A DNA stretch of 64,000 nucleotides from Paragyromitra xinjiangensis (lineage: Eukaryota; Ascomycota; Pezizomycetes; Pezizales; Discinaceae). The notes under the pieces are model-generated. The model saw only the letters and a program-made list of their open reading frames with translations. It ran no database searches and was not told where the DNA came from. The translations under genes and the position numbers were made by a program. The stretch is from contig JBCAMK010000017.1 in the NCBI GenBank assembly GCA_038503065.1, positions 620,001 to 684,000 on the forward strand, given 5' to 3'. This document shows positions 1-9,561 of this stretch, in pieces (the stretch's first letter is position 1; every line of letters starts with the position of its first letter).

Positions 1-800
1 TTGTGTCATTGGCGGGGTAGCTACAGACGCGCTAGAGGTAAGGAGAGGCGAGAATAGGTCGAGAACACCTAACCCTGTCCCTCGGTAAGACAAGTTTTTG
101 GCGCTGGCTGAGTAAGGAGACTTGGCGGGAATCTGACAGGGGGACTGACTGGAAGAGGCATCAAAACAGAAGGGCAAACACCCAAGGCTTTTTCTGTGCT
201 TGCTGCCAGGGACGCTATTTGGTTGTTATTGTGTCCTAAGCACTACTCTACTACTGTGCTTACACAGGGCACCTTACCTTCAACGTTCACTCGCCCAATT
301 GTCCTAGCTAGAGGACATACACATAGACACATACTACTGTAGAGCACACATACACACCCAACAACACACTCGAATTCCCTCCCCCACACTAACTGCTGCC
401 TGTCCGCTGCATCGTCTCCCCTCGCTGCTGTGCATTTCTGGAAATGCTCTCAACGCCTCAACCGACTACTCCCACTCCTGCCCAATCAACGCTCGTCAGC
501 TCTTTTCCTCTAACAGGCATCTCCACCTCAACGTCTCACGACATCACCTCCCCTCCATAGCAGACTAATCTGACTCTCCGCTTCCTAAACGCTTAACTAG
601 ACCGCCACCGTCACCGCCGTCACCACCCTTCTGGATTATATATCCACCCCTCCTCCCCATTCCTTTCCCCTGCTGCTCCCCCTCACCCTCTCGACGCTGG
701 CACTTCGACTCTCTTCCCCCTTTATCCATCTGGTTATGATCATCTCCCCATCCATCTCACAACGGTAGTCTCTAGTCCTCCTGCTACATCCTCAACAATC
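1..800 (+). promoter_or_regulatory. Upstream region and probable 5' leader of the PH-domain gene
   Basis: No coding sequence is supported here. From about 360 to 800 the plus strand is very rich in C and T, with repeated CTCCCC and CCTC runs. This is typical of the promoter and leader just before the start of filamentous fungal genes. The first ATG that opens the PH protein is at 801 in the context CAATCATGTC. Transcription start and factor sites cannot be placed from sequence alone. Confidence 0.4.
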
Positions 801-2141
801 ATGTCGACAGCCGAAGTCCTCTCTCCCATGTCCCCTACATCCACGGTGATGCCTATGAACGCGTTTACCCAACGAGAACAACCACCGCAGCTGCGCATGC
901 GGACGAATACCGCTCCCGTCGTAGTTGAACAGGACGGGTCCTTTCAGATGGACAAAGTGATCAAAAGTGGTTGGCTAATGAAACGGGGCCGAAAAACAAA
1001 AGTATTGCTGTCCATACCCCCCCCTTTACCGCATTTACTGATAAGCTTTTCAAGAACTGGAAACGTCGCTGGTTCGTCCTCCGTGGTGATCGTCTCTCCT
1101 CCTACAAAGATCAGAAAGAATACAAAATCCACCGCCAGATCTACCTCAATGAGCTCACAGCTGTTGCTGTCCTCAAGGACGCGAAACGTCCAAACGTATT
1201 CGGTCTCTTTTCTCCATCAAAGAATTACCATTTCCAGGGCGAATCAGCAAAAGATACAAACGAATGGGTTAACTACATCCGTAGAACTGCAGCCATTACC
1301 GACGGCGACGAAGAGTACTTTCTCAACTCCCCAACAAACACTCACGACCTCACTCACCCGCTCGCATCTCCGATCGCCTACAACCCAGACATGAGACTAG
1401 GCTCTAGTTCCCCCGAGTTTGGAGCAAATCCAGGGGCAGTGAAGATTAGGGGCATGGGAGGGGGTGGCATATCGAGCCAGACGCTGGACTATTCTGGAGC
1501 AGAAGTAGGGAGTTTTTCGTCGATGAGTGATGGAGCGAGGATCTCGCAATTGAGTTTAGGAAATGCTGGAATTGATTCGGGGGCGGAGACAGAACCGCAT
1601 CCCGGTGTGGATAGGAATATGAGTGGGTTTTCGTCGCATGATGCTATGGATGATTCAAGAGTCGTGTGGCACGGATACCTTTATTGCCTGAAATCGAAGG
1701 GTGGCGTGAAGCAGTGGAAGAAGTACTGGGTGGTACTGAGGACTGCTAATCTTACATTTTACAAAACCGAGGAGGTACTATTATCCGTCGCTACTGAACA
1801 GAACTTTACCTCGTTATGAAGCGAAAAGTCAAATTCTAACACGTAAACAGGAATACCGGGCCATCAAAATAGTCCCCTTAGACACCGTCGTTGATGCGGT
1901 TGAAATCGACCCAATGTCGAAATCCAAAAAACATTGCATGCAGGTTATTACTGAAGGCAAATCATTCCGATTCTCTGCGTCAGGCGAAGAGGCGCTCGCG
2001 AAATGGCTGGGCGCATTAAAGAGTACTCTTGCAAAACGAGCTTTGGCGAAAGTTATTCCTGCTGCTGGTGTTGTGACTGGGGGTGTGGGAACTATGAGCC
2101 CACCGGGGCATCCACCAATGCCGGTGGCGAATCCACAATAA
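801..2141 (+). CDS. Tandem PH-domain protein (Opy1-like?)
   Basis: Three exons are inferred: 801-1001, 1046-1774 and 1851-2141, giving about 406 aa. Intron 1 is 44 nt with a CTGAT branch-like site; both introns are in phase 0. The first pleckstrin homology domain (about residues 55-150) starts GWLMKRGRKTK and continues across intron 1 into LFKNWKRRWFVLRGD, the usual beta1-beta2-beta3 signature. The second (about 275-375) starts WHGYLYCLKSKGG and continues KQWKKYWVVLR, ending in a C-terminal helix with a conserved Trp. A Gly/Ser-rich linker joins them. PH domains of this kind bind phosphoinositides, so a membrane-peripheral adaptor is likely. Yeast Opy1 has the same two-PH layout and may be the counterpart, but orthology is inference. 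No catalytic domain is present. Confidence 0.85.
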
Positions 2142-3616
2142 CAGGTGGAATCTTCAATAGTAGGAAGAAAGACCTGGATTTACCAGTCTTCTAATGAAAG
2201 GAAAAGTATTACTTATTTTAACTTACTTTAACTTATTAATGTCATGGATTCTGGCGGGTCGAACATTGATTGTTGCTTTTGCGGCTCTTTATCAGTTTCA
2301 TCTATTGTTTTATTTACTCTTTTCTTGTTCAAGGTGAAGGCATGTCTGTCTATATTGCGTTTCCTTTACATTTCTTTTGTGCCTCTTTCAAGGATGCATC
2401 ATTAGCTGGGGTTTGGGTCATTATTATCGCATCTATTGAGAGTTCCGCGGGGTGTCACTACGCTCACTTATTTCCCGATATATATCCTTTCGTTTGTTAC
2501 TGTCGTTTTCTCGTTTTGACATCTGTCGTTCTTGATATCACACAGTTTTTCTTTTGTTACTCAGCATCACTTTGCGCACACATGCATATAGCAGGACCGA
2601 ATTTGCATTTACTTTCTTTTGTCTGGCTTTTCTTTAGCTTTACCCCCGGGCGCTATGGTTACTTTTGAGTATTCTCGTTTTTCGATTCTAAGTTGAATAG
2701 TATTCCAGTAGTATTCTTTTAGTCGAATTGGTTTGGTTTGGTTTGGTTTGGTATGGTCTTATCATATGCTGGCTTTTGATTTTACCTTGTCTGGTTGAAT
2801 TGTTCTGGTTTTCTTTTTCTTTTCCTCTTTTCCTTCTCGGTTCGTGATTTGCTTGGTCGTTGCTGCTTACTGAACTGATATTGGTTGGCTTAATTATGTT
2901 GTACAAATATTACAGTTCTCTCTATTGGTGTTCGTAGCGTTGGTGGTGTAGTGGGGTTTTTTAGCGTGTGTTTGGATAGCCTTCGTAGAAAGTTGCGCAG
3001 GGTTCTTCCCTCTTTCGCCTTTTATGGTGCTGGGGTAGGGAAGAGGTGTCTGGTCTCATTTCGTAGCGGCTATCCCTTTCTTCACCAAACTGCAAAAGTC
3101 GGGATATCCTGCCATGAAGCTCCTCAGAAGAATCTCATAAGTTCCAGACCGAATGTGACGCACGGTCTGGACTCCTGGTAACTCGCAGAAAGAGTTAGCA
3201 ATGCGCTTTCAGACCACATGTAATCGTAAATGATTGGCGCCTATGATCATTCGGTGGGTATTGTGGTCATAGTGTATCACTCGCCGGTGCAGTTCCGGTT
3301 TTCCCCCCTGTTCCGGTTTCGGCATTGACGAGCCGATGTTGACTAATCTAAGATCGGCATCTCCGTCGGGACGAACATCCTTTTTGGGATAGGGGTGTGG
3401 TGGTTTCTTATCTGGGAGATTGGTTTTCTTTTCTTGGGGTTGGGCTCGAGGGATTGGTACGTGTTGAGCTTGGTGCTGGAGGTGGTCATGAGCTATCACT
3501 CGAGAAAATCCCGAACATCACAACTTTTGAATCGTGTACTAGTCATCACTCACAAATAATTACATCTATAACCGGACAAGCCTCCTAAAAGAACAATCTT
3601 TTCTCCAAAAAACCAC
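2142..3616. other. Intergenic, no supported gene
   Basis: This lies between the PH gene and the MFS relic. It includes a T-rich stretch, probably 3' UTR of the PH gene. A hydrophobic open frame at 2270-2668 has no recognisable domain and was rejected. A short TTTGG tandem repeat is listed separately. No RNA gene was recognised. Confidence 0.5.
2728..2752 (+). repeat. TTTGG pentanucleotide microsatellite
   Basis: The bases read as about five consecutive TTTGG units followed by a TATGG variant. This is a simple sequence repeat in probable 3' flanking DNA with no evident function. Confidence 0.8.
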
Positions 3617-4604
3617 CTAAAGAACATATCTAAACTCCCTCCCCCTCCCACCAACCCCAACCTCCTCACTACTACCCGGTGCGAATCCCTCCTCTCTATC
3701 TATCCTCCGATTCTCCCGCTGCAAATAAGTCCTCAAACCCAACTCAGTAAGCGCACAAATCCCACAAAAAGCTGCCAAGATTAACCCAGCCTTCAAAAAC
3801 TTAGATTTATTCGAATCTGGGTATAGGTAGCTAGTAAACAAATGCGTGCAGTTGGCAATTGCGTTAACCATAGAAAGAGCAGCACGTTTCGCTTTAGGAC
3901 GAGGAATTATAGATGAAACCCATGTAGGTGTGGCGTTGAAGGAGCTATAGACTCCTATTGTCATTAGGAACATAGCCGCGTATCGACCTGTGGTGGTTTG
4001 GAGCGTGATGACGAGGATCTGGCCGAGCATGGAGGTGGAGAGTGGGATGGCAATGTGCCAAGCTCGTTCATTAGTTCTCGCAGAGTGGAGGGAGTTACCG
4101 AGGGATGTGAAGAATGCGAGGAAGTATGGAGGTGCGGTTAGGAGGAGGGATATGATGCTGTTGTAGCCGAGGGTTTTCATGATGGTTGGGAAGAGGTGGG
4201 TGAATGACATGCCGACGAGGAGTGATAGCTGTAGGAGTATCAGGATGTAGACTTTGGGATCTAGAATGACCATGAGTGCGCCTTTCCAGATTGAGGATGA
4301 GTCATCCCCGATACCACCGGCTTTGGAGGACAGACGCCAGATGGCGTATTCACGTTCTTATTCAGTAGCCGTTTGGCTTTTCGGGGGTGGTTGGGAGGAG
4401 GAAGCCAGCGAGGATAGCCATAGCTATGGTTATGCTTCCTTCGATGATGAATAGCTATCTCCAGGCACGGATTCCACTAATGCCTTCCATTCTGTCGAGG
4501 ACGCCTGCTGCGATTAGTCCGCCGAAGCAGTTGGGGAAGGTGTTGCTGGCATAGAGTAAGGTGATTCTGGTGGGGACTTCGGAACGGGAGTATCAGGAGG
4601 TCAT
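3617..4604 (-). pseudogene. 5'-truncated MFS transporter relic (Dal5/allantoate-permease type)
   Basis: The C-terminal half is readable as an anion:cation symporter-type MFS permease. From 4273 down to 3617 an open frame holds several membrane helices, including VGMSFTHLFPTIMKTLGYN and GRYAAMFLMTIGVYSSFNATP. Further upstream on the minus strand the family motif around LLYASNTFPNCFGGLIAAGV (about 4500-4560) and FIIEGS (about 4440) are still visible. The gene is broken: stop codons at 4358-4360 (TAA), 4455-4457 (TAG where the family has Trp of WRWLF) and 4593-4595 (TGA, again at a Trp), plus a one-base frame change between 4360 and 4450. Everything N-terminal to about 4604 is absent, roughly the first third of a normal 480-500 aa transporter. 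It abuts the aldo-keto reductase relic head to head. Confidence 0.85.
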
Positions 4605-4672
4605 GAGCAATCAAGCACCAGGGCTGTGGGGAGGTTAATTAAAGTGATCGCTACGGGGCTAGACAGAAGAGG
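4605..4672. other. Junction between two 5'-truncated, divergent gene relics
   Basis: About 70 bp separate the last recognisable MFS codon (minus strand) from the first recognisable AKR codon (plus strand). Both genes would need several hundred more bases of 5' coding sequence plus promoters, none of which is present here. An internal deletion that removed a shared divergent promoter is the simplest reading. Confidence 0.6.
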
Positions 4673-5367
4673 TTGGATTTCTTACAAGAAAGGAGCTTCA
4701 ACGAAACCGAGAAAGAAACGAATGCTGAGCACAGCACTATAAAAGTGAACTGCACCTGGAAAGCTATGGAAGCCCTACTAGCCGCCAGAAAAGTTCGAGC
4801 TATCGGAATATCCGACTTCAATAAACGCCGAATCGTCGACCCCCTCTCTAAATGTACCGTCATCCCAGCTGTCAACCAGATTGAAGTCCATCTATACTGG
4901 TATCTTCAACGGCCTTCCCTCATGAAACTTTGGAGAGAAAAAGGCATCCTCATCGAAGCTTACTCCCCACTTGGTAACAACCAAACCGGTGAACCGAGAA
5001 CTGTCGATGGCTCAAAGGTGTATGAATTAGCAGAGAGGTTGGGAAAAGATCGTAGACAGTTGTTGGTTAGTTGGGGTATGTAGAAGGGACATGTCGTGCT
5101 GCCGAAGGGTGTTGCCAGGTCTAGGATTGAGTCGAATTTTGAGGGTATGGCCCTGGTTTCCTGTTATTCTACTATCTAGGTGCTAATTGGTAAGTCTATA
5201 TAGATTTTATCATCCCAGAAGCTGAGTCTGAGGAATTGGATGTGCTTGAGAGACATAAGAGATTTGATTTCACTGCTTATTGGGGCTATGATATCTTCGA
5301 TGAAGCTGGTGAAGAGAAGGTTAAGAAAGCTGTGCTTGACTGGGCGGCAGCGAATAACGTGGGTTAG
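4673..5367 (+). pseudogene. 5'-truncated aldo-keto reductase relic
   Basis: The C-terminal part of a fungal aldo/keto reductase is clear: TWKAMEALLAARKVRAIGIS, then VNQIEVHLYW, then EAYSPLG and LAERLGKDRRQLLVSWGM. A TAG at 5081-5083 stands where the family usually has Gln in the SWGxQRG motif, and the same frame continues KGHVVLPKGVARSRIESNFE. A probable intron (about 5146-5204) is followed by DFIIPEAESEELDVLERHKR, FDEAGEE and a stop at 5365-5367. The N-terminal half of the barrel, with the catalytic Tyr, Lys and usually His, is missing, so the fragment cannot be an active NADPH reductase. CAG-to-TAG is a CpA-to-TpA change. Confidence 0.85.
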
Positions 5368-5819
5368 GTTGATACGCTGGTCGATGGTGAGGAATATGAA
5401 ATGAATCCTAGATTGTATATTAGAAATTTAGGGTAAAAAGTAGATTGGGGGAAATATATTTTTATTAACTGTAGTGCATCTTCGCGTCTTGGTACTTTGA
5501 TCTCGAACTAGGCCCTGGTTCTCTGGAACTGTATTCCGTTATCGTATGGTCTTTTGAAGTTTATTTGGCACTAGCTAAATGCCCTTGTTATGGCCGAGAA
5601 AGTGATCTCTGCGGCTGGCGAGTGTAACAATGCGTATCTTGAACCGCGGCCGTTTAATCGCACTTAGCACCGGTTTTGAAAAGATTATTTGTCTAATAAT
5701 TTTTCTAAGAGCATTAATATCACATGAGGTTATCACAGTACATATGCCAAAACATGCGTAGCCTACATGTAGTGTTCGATCAACTGAAAGAGCAACGTGT
5801 AAAAAAGGACTGTAGCTAT
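5368..5819. other. Spacer between the AKR relic and the NRPS-like relic
   Basis: No open frame or domain is recognised in this AT-leaning stretch. It contains one TACATGTA palindrome at 5764-5771 (see findings). Confidence 0.5.
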
Positions 5820-6305
5820 GCTAGGGATCGACTCCATATGCGCGCTTCCAGCTTCCCAGGACACCCCAAACTGGTTACCAGTTGACGCTGTCACGGGGTT
5901 GTGTTAGAGCTGGCATTCTTGCTACCTGATACTGCCCCGCTGAATTCGGCGTTCCATGTAGTCAATCTAAATACCATCCATTGGACAAACGATCTTCTAC
6001 CAGCATTGAAACGAGCAGGTCTTGAATTCGATACCGTTTCAAAACAAGAATGGATCAAGAAGCTCCGCGAGTCAGACCTGGATCTAGCAAGAAATCCTAC
6101 GTTCAAACTAGTCGATTTCTTTGTGAAGAAACACGATAATGATAAAGTTAGAAAGGGATTGTATTATCGCACTGAACTAGCGAGGGTGCTTTCACCAACC
6201 TTGCGAGATATTGGGGTGGTGGATTCTGAGCTTATTGCTAGATTTTTGGGTTTTTGGAAGAAGAATTACTGGGTTAAATCTCCTGCTTCAGATAGCGCTA
6301 TATAG
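5820..6305 (+). pseudogene. C-terminal relic of an NRPS-like (adenylation-reductase) enzyme
   Basis: The frame at 5901-6305 reads VLELAFLLPDT, then FHVVNLNTIHWTNDLLPALK, RAGLEFDTVSKQEWIKKLRE, FKLVDFFVKKHDNDKVRKGL and ends in a WKKNYW-like tail. This is the C-terminal end of the NAD(P)-binding thioester-reductase domain in NRPS-like enzymes that reduce a carrier-bound carboxylate. Upstream, another frame reads ASQDTPNWLPVDAV (about 5847-5890), the usual motif just before, so a one- or two-base frameshift lies near 5891-5902. The adenylation and carrier domains and most of the reductase are absent. With the AKR and MFS relics it suggests a former biosynthetic cluster. Confidence 0.8.
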
Positions 6306-7283
6306 TGTCGTGGGCTGCTAGTTCTCTCTTCATGTTTTTCTGTTTTTTTCATTCAACACTCGAGATGTTTTCCTTCTTTATTGAGGCTAGGCTTGGTGAG
6401 CCTTCCCATATGTACCTATGTTTAAATTGATCTTAATGAAGGATAGTTGAACCGCCACCCCACATATGTGTCAGTAAGAAAAAAGCGAGCACTCCCGTGA
6501 ACAATTTGTTGTCGCGAGTGATATATCATGACCCACGACGACGTTGGCTTGGGTGTCCCCCAAAAATTACGACTATCTTGCTCAAAGTATAAGGCAATTG
6601 GCCGGTGCCAGAAAGAGTGCTATGACTTATAGATTAAAAATTAACAAGCTAAAGGAGCCAAGATTTGAGAGAAGGAAGGCAATGGATTTTAATGAGTGGA
6701 TAGTCATGGCTATTGCAAGGAGTTTAACATGATTAAGGGCTAATTAGGCAATTGAAGGAGCAGAAACGATGAAAATATTCTGAGTGGAGATGATCCACCT
6801 AGTTTCTGTTTCCTACCTTTGAGAAGAGCCTTGCCAAAACCGTGCTTACAATACGAAACTGAATTAAATCCCCTCTTTGGTTGATGCTTCCCTCTTTAGA
6901 ATCTCCAAGCAGTCCACACGCACCCCCAATTCATCGAGTCCTTAAAATGCTACCAAAATTCCGTACTCAAAAACTAAAACACAAAATATGACCCAAAAAA
7001 CAAAAGAAGAGAGAAATAGACAAGAAAAATAAGGAACCAAGGAAACTGTTAATTAAACGCTCACAAATCCCATTTTTCCTCGCATTGCAAATCATCATGT
7101 CATAATAATCGTTATCCTTCACTCATGCATTCCTGTAGCTATTCCCTCAAAAGATTTCCTCCTCTTTCCCAAATTTTGTCTTGCGTGAGACTAAGTACCA
7201 GCATCATTCGCCCAGACAGCCACCTGGGCAGTCTCATATCATCCATATAGTCCCAAAACGCTTCAGACCCGAGATATGAAGCA
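6306..7283. other. Intergenic, nothing recognised
   Basis: This A-rich spacer lies before the 3' end of the DUF3433 gene. A 62-residue open frame (6544-6732) lacks an ATG start and any recognisable motif. An open frame on the minus strand at 7139-7426 overlaps the 3' end of the DUF3433 gene in another frame and is discussed in the findings. Confidence 0.5.
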
Positions 7284-9561
7284 TCAGACATCATCCTGCG
7301 GTAGGCTTTCAGTGCCAAACCTATATTTTCCAAGTCTCGTCTCGTGTCTCCCGATACCCAGATGTATTTTCCCATCTCTGCCAATGAACATACCAAGAGC
7401 ACATGTGATACTTTGCAGGTCTTCATCCCTCTCCATCGGTTGGTTTAAGTGCTGTCCTCTGTAAGGTTGGAGTGTAGTTAGAGGCCCTTCAACAGATGAG
7501 GCTGTGCCAGAACGTGCTTGGATTGGTGAAGGCGCCAAGGGTTCGCTGATGGATTGTGGGTGGGTGGGAGCTGTATGCATCGAACTGTTCGAAAGCTGGC
7601 TATCGCTTGCAGTTGCTTGAATTGACAAGGATGCTAGCGATCCGTCGGCGGACGGTCTTTGTGTGGGAGTATGTGATAAGTCTGAAAGCTGGTCATCCCT
7701 CATAGGCACTTGCATCTCAGTCTCTTCCGGGGGTGTCAGATTCAAATTTGGCGGCGATGCCGAAGAGGTTTGTGCTTCGTCCGTGTCAGAGATCACTGCG
7801 GGGTTGTGTGGTGGGCTGGATGCCTCTTGTTGTATTACTTCATTTGAATGAGTTCCAACAGAGGGTGTCGGGATATTGTTTAAGCTTGCCCCAGATTCTG
7901 AGATTGAAGGTTCAACATCTTTGATAATATCGGTAGCGTAAACGCACACCAGTTTTGAGGCTAAAGTGAGGAGTTTTCGAGGGAAGATAGGGTGTCGGCG
8001 ATGTACCACAATCACTCCCAAAGCTATCAAAATCAATATCTCGCTGACTATCATCATACAAATACTCATCCAGAAACCGTAGCCATCACTATTTAGATTT
8101 AGGATGTTCCAAGCTATCTGAAAGAATCCACCTCCGTACGTCCCCAGTAAGATGAAGAAGAGGACATAGTTCGAGCGTTTGTTGCGATCCAGTCTTCTAG
8201 GGTTTACGAAAGCGGCGAATAAATCCTTAAAAGGCACAGATGTGAAGTAGCTCAACCCTAAAACGCTGAACGGTGCACCATCTCTCTTGAGTAGAAGATA
8301 AGAGGGCTCCATCGTTTTCGCCTCACCCTCAACTTTTTGCATGATCACAGTATTTATGATGGTAGATACTGTGCTCCGAGCAAAACGTTTGTTCCCCAGA
8401 AAAGTAAAAAACCTCGAGTTCGCTGCCCAAAAGGGTTGTCCGTTCGCTACAACAAATAACCCCAGTAACAGCACAATCGTGACAGATATTGGAATTGTTT
8501 GAAAGAGCATCGGATGATTGTCTTTCCACAAACGATCGGTTGGAATTTTCTCCCAGAGAGTTTTCAAACGCCCTCCCGTATGTTTCCATGTTGAATGCCA
8601 AGCAGCTTTGAGTATTTGTCTTTTTCCCTTTGGATGTTTCTCTGTGATCTCTGAGGCACAATCCTCGAGCAAGACGATATGAAAACGCCCGGTTTTAGTG
8701 TCTTGGCACAATTGGAACCGACGAGGACCGGCTACTTCATCAAGTTCTTTATCGGACATATAGTCGATCTTTTCGAATCCACTGAAGAAATTGTACAAGG
8801 AATTTTCGGGATGTCTTTGACTAGTGAGTTGAATAAGATCCTCAAAATCCGATGAAAGTTCTCCGATTTTTGACTTCCTTCTCCAAAGGAGAATAGCTAA
8901 GATTATCCCCAAGACACAAATAAACCCGAGCAGTCCCTCAAAAATTCGGGTGAAGGTCACATTCATTGCTGTACTTTCGGTGTCATCTAGGACAAAAATA
9001 CCTAGGGCGACGGTTGGAACGGCGTTTGTTGATACGATTTCTGCTAAGGAGGAGCAAAGAACTGCCCAATGTTGGTGATTAATTGCCGTAAATGGTGCAA
9101 AATATTTCGAAGTCCCGAAATAATCCACGCATAGGCTACCCCAACCACTCGATCCATTCGGTTTTGAAAGCTGGTAACACGGTTCAGTTTTCTTGATAGC
9201 CCCGTCGAGTTCTGAATAGAAGAGTCCAAGGATAAATAAGGTGAAGAGACTGAAGAACTGAGAAACGAAATCGCAGAAAACTAGTCGATCCTCGCCGGCA
9301 GTTTCGCTAAATAACCCCGTATGCGATAGAGAGGATCGAAGAAGGTACTCGGTAACACCAAACACGAGGAGGGAAACGACCGCGAAAAGAAATACAACCA
9401 GTGGACGCATAATCCAAGGAGGGTGATTCCGTGGGCCATAATCTACTATTTATTAGGTAATTCACGATTAATTGCGGGTCGGCACTCTTACCTGGACTGT
9501 AAGGCAACCCTTGTGCTTGGGCGATAGTCTCATCAACGGGCCCGTCTTCACGGCCTTCCAT
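7284..9561 (-). CDS. DUF3433-family membrane protein
   Basis: Two exons are inferred, 9561-9492 and about 9445-7284, giving about 743 aa. The intron has a GTAAGA donor, and either of two AG acceptors three bases apart keeps frame. The start at 9561 opens MEGREDGPVDETIAQAQGLP. The protein has several membrane segments: one near the N-terminus (RPLVVFLFAVVSLLVFG), one around FEGLLGFICVLGIILAILLW, one around ISVTIVLLLGLFVVANG, and a pair near FFILLGTYGGGFFQIAW and EILILIALGVIVV. This alternation of helices with two related extracellular modules matches the fungal DUF3433 layout. The last 200 residues are a disordered Ser/Thr/Pro-rich tail. Function is unknown. The frame ends at 7284, but an overlapping frame there looks protein-like, so the extreme C-terminus is uncertain. 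Confidence 0.75.

Noticed and set aside
2270..2668. 132-residue hydrophobic open frame downstream of the PH gene
   Set aside because: No domain and no regular membrane topology. It lies in T-rich DNA that is probably 3' UTR; T-rich sequence gives Phe/Leu/Ser-rich frames by chance.
3120..3180. Short GACCG...CGGTC hairpin
   Set aside because: A few base pairs only, with no flanking gene or repeat context; chance is likely.
6544..6732. 62-residue frame between the NRPS-like relic and the DUF3433 gene
   Set aside because: Short, no ATG start and no similarity to the missing NRPS-like domains.
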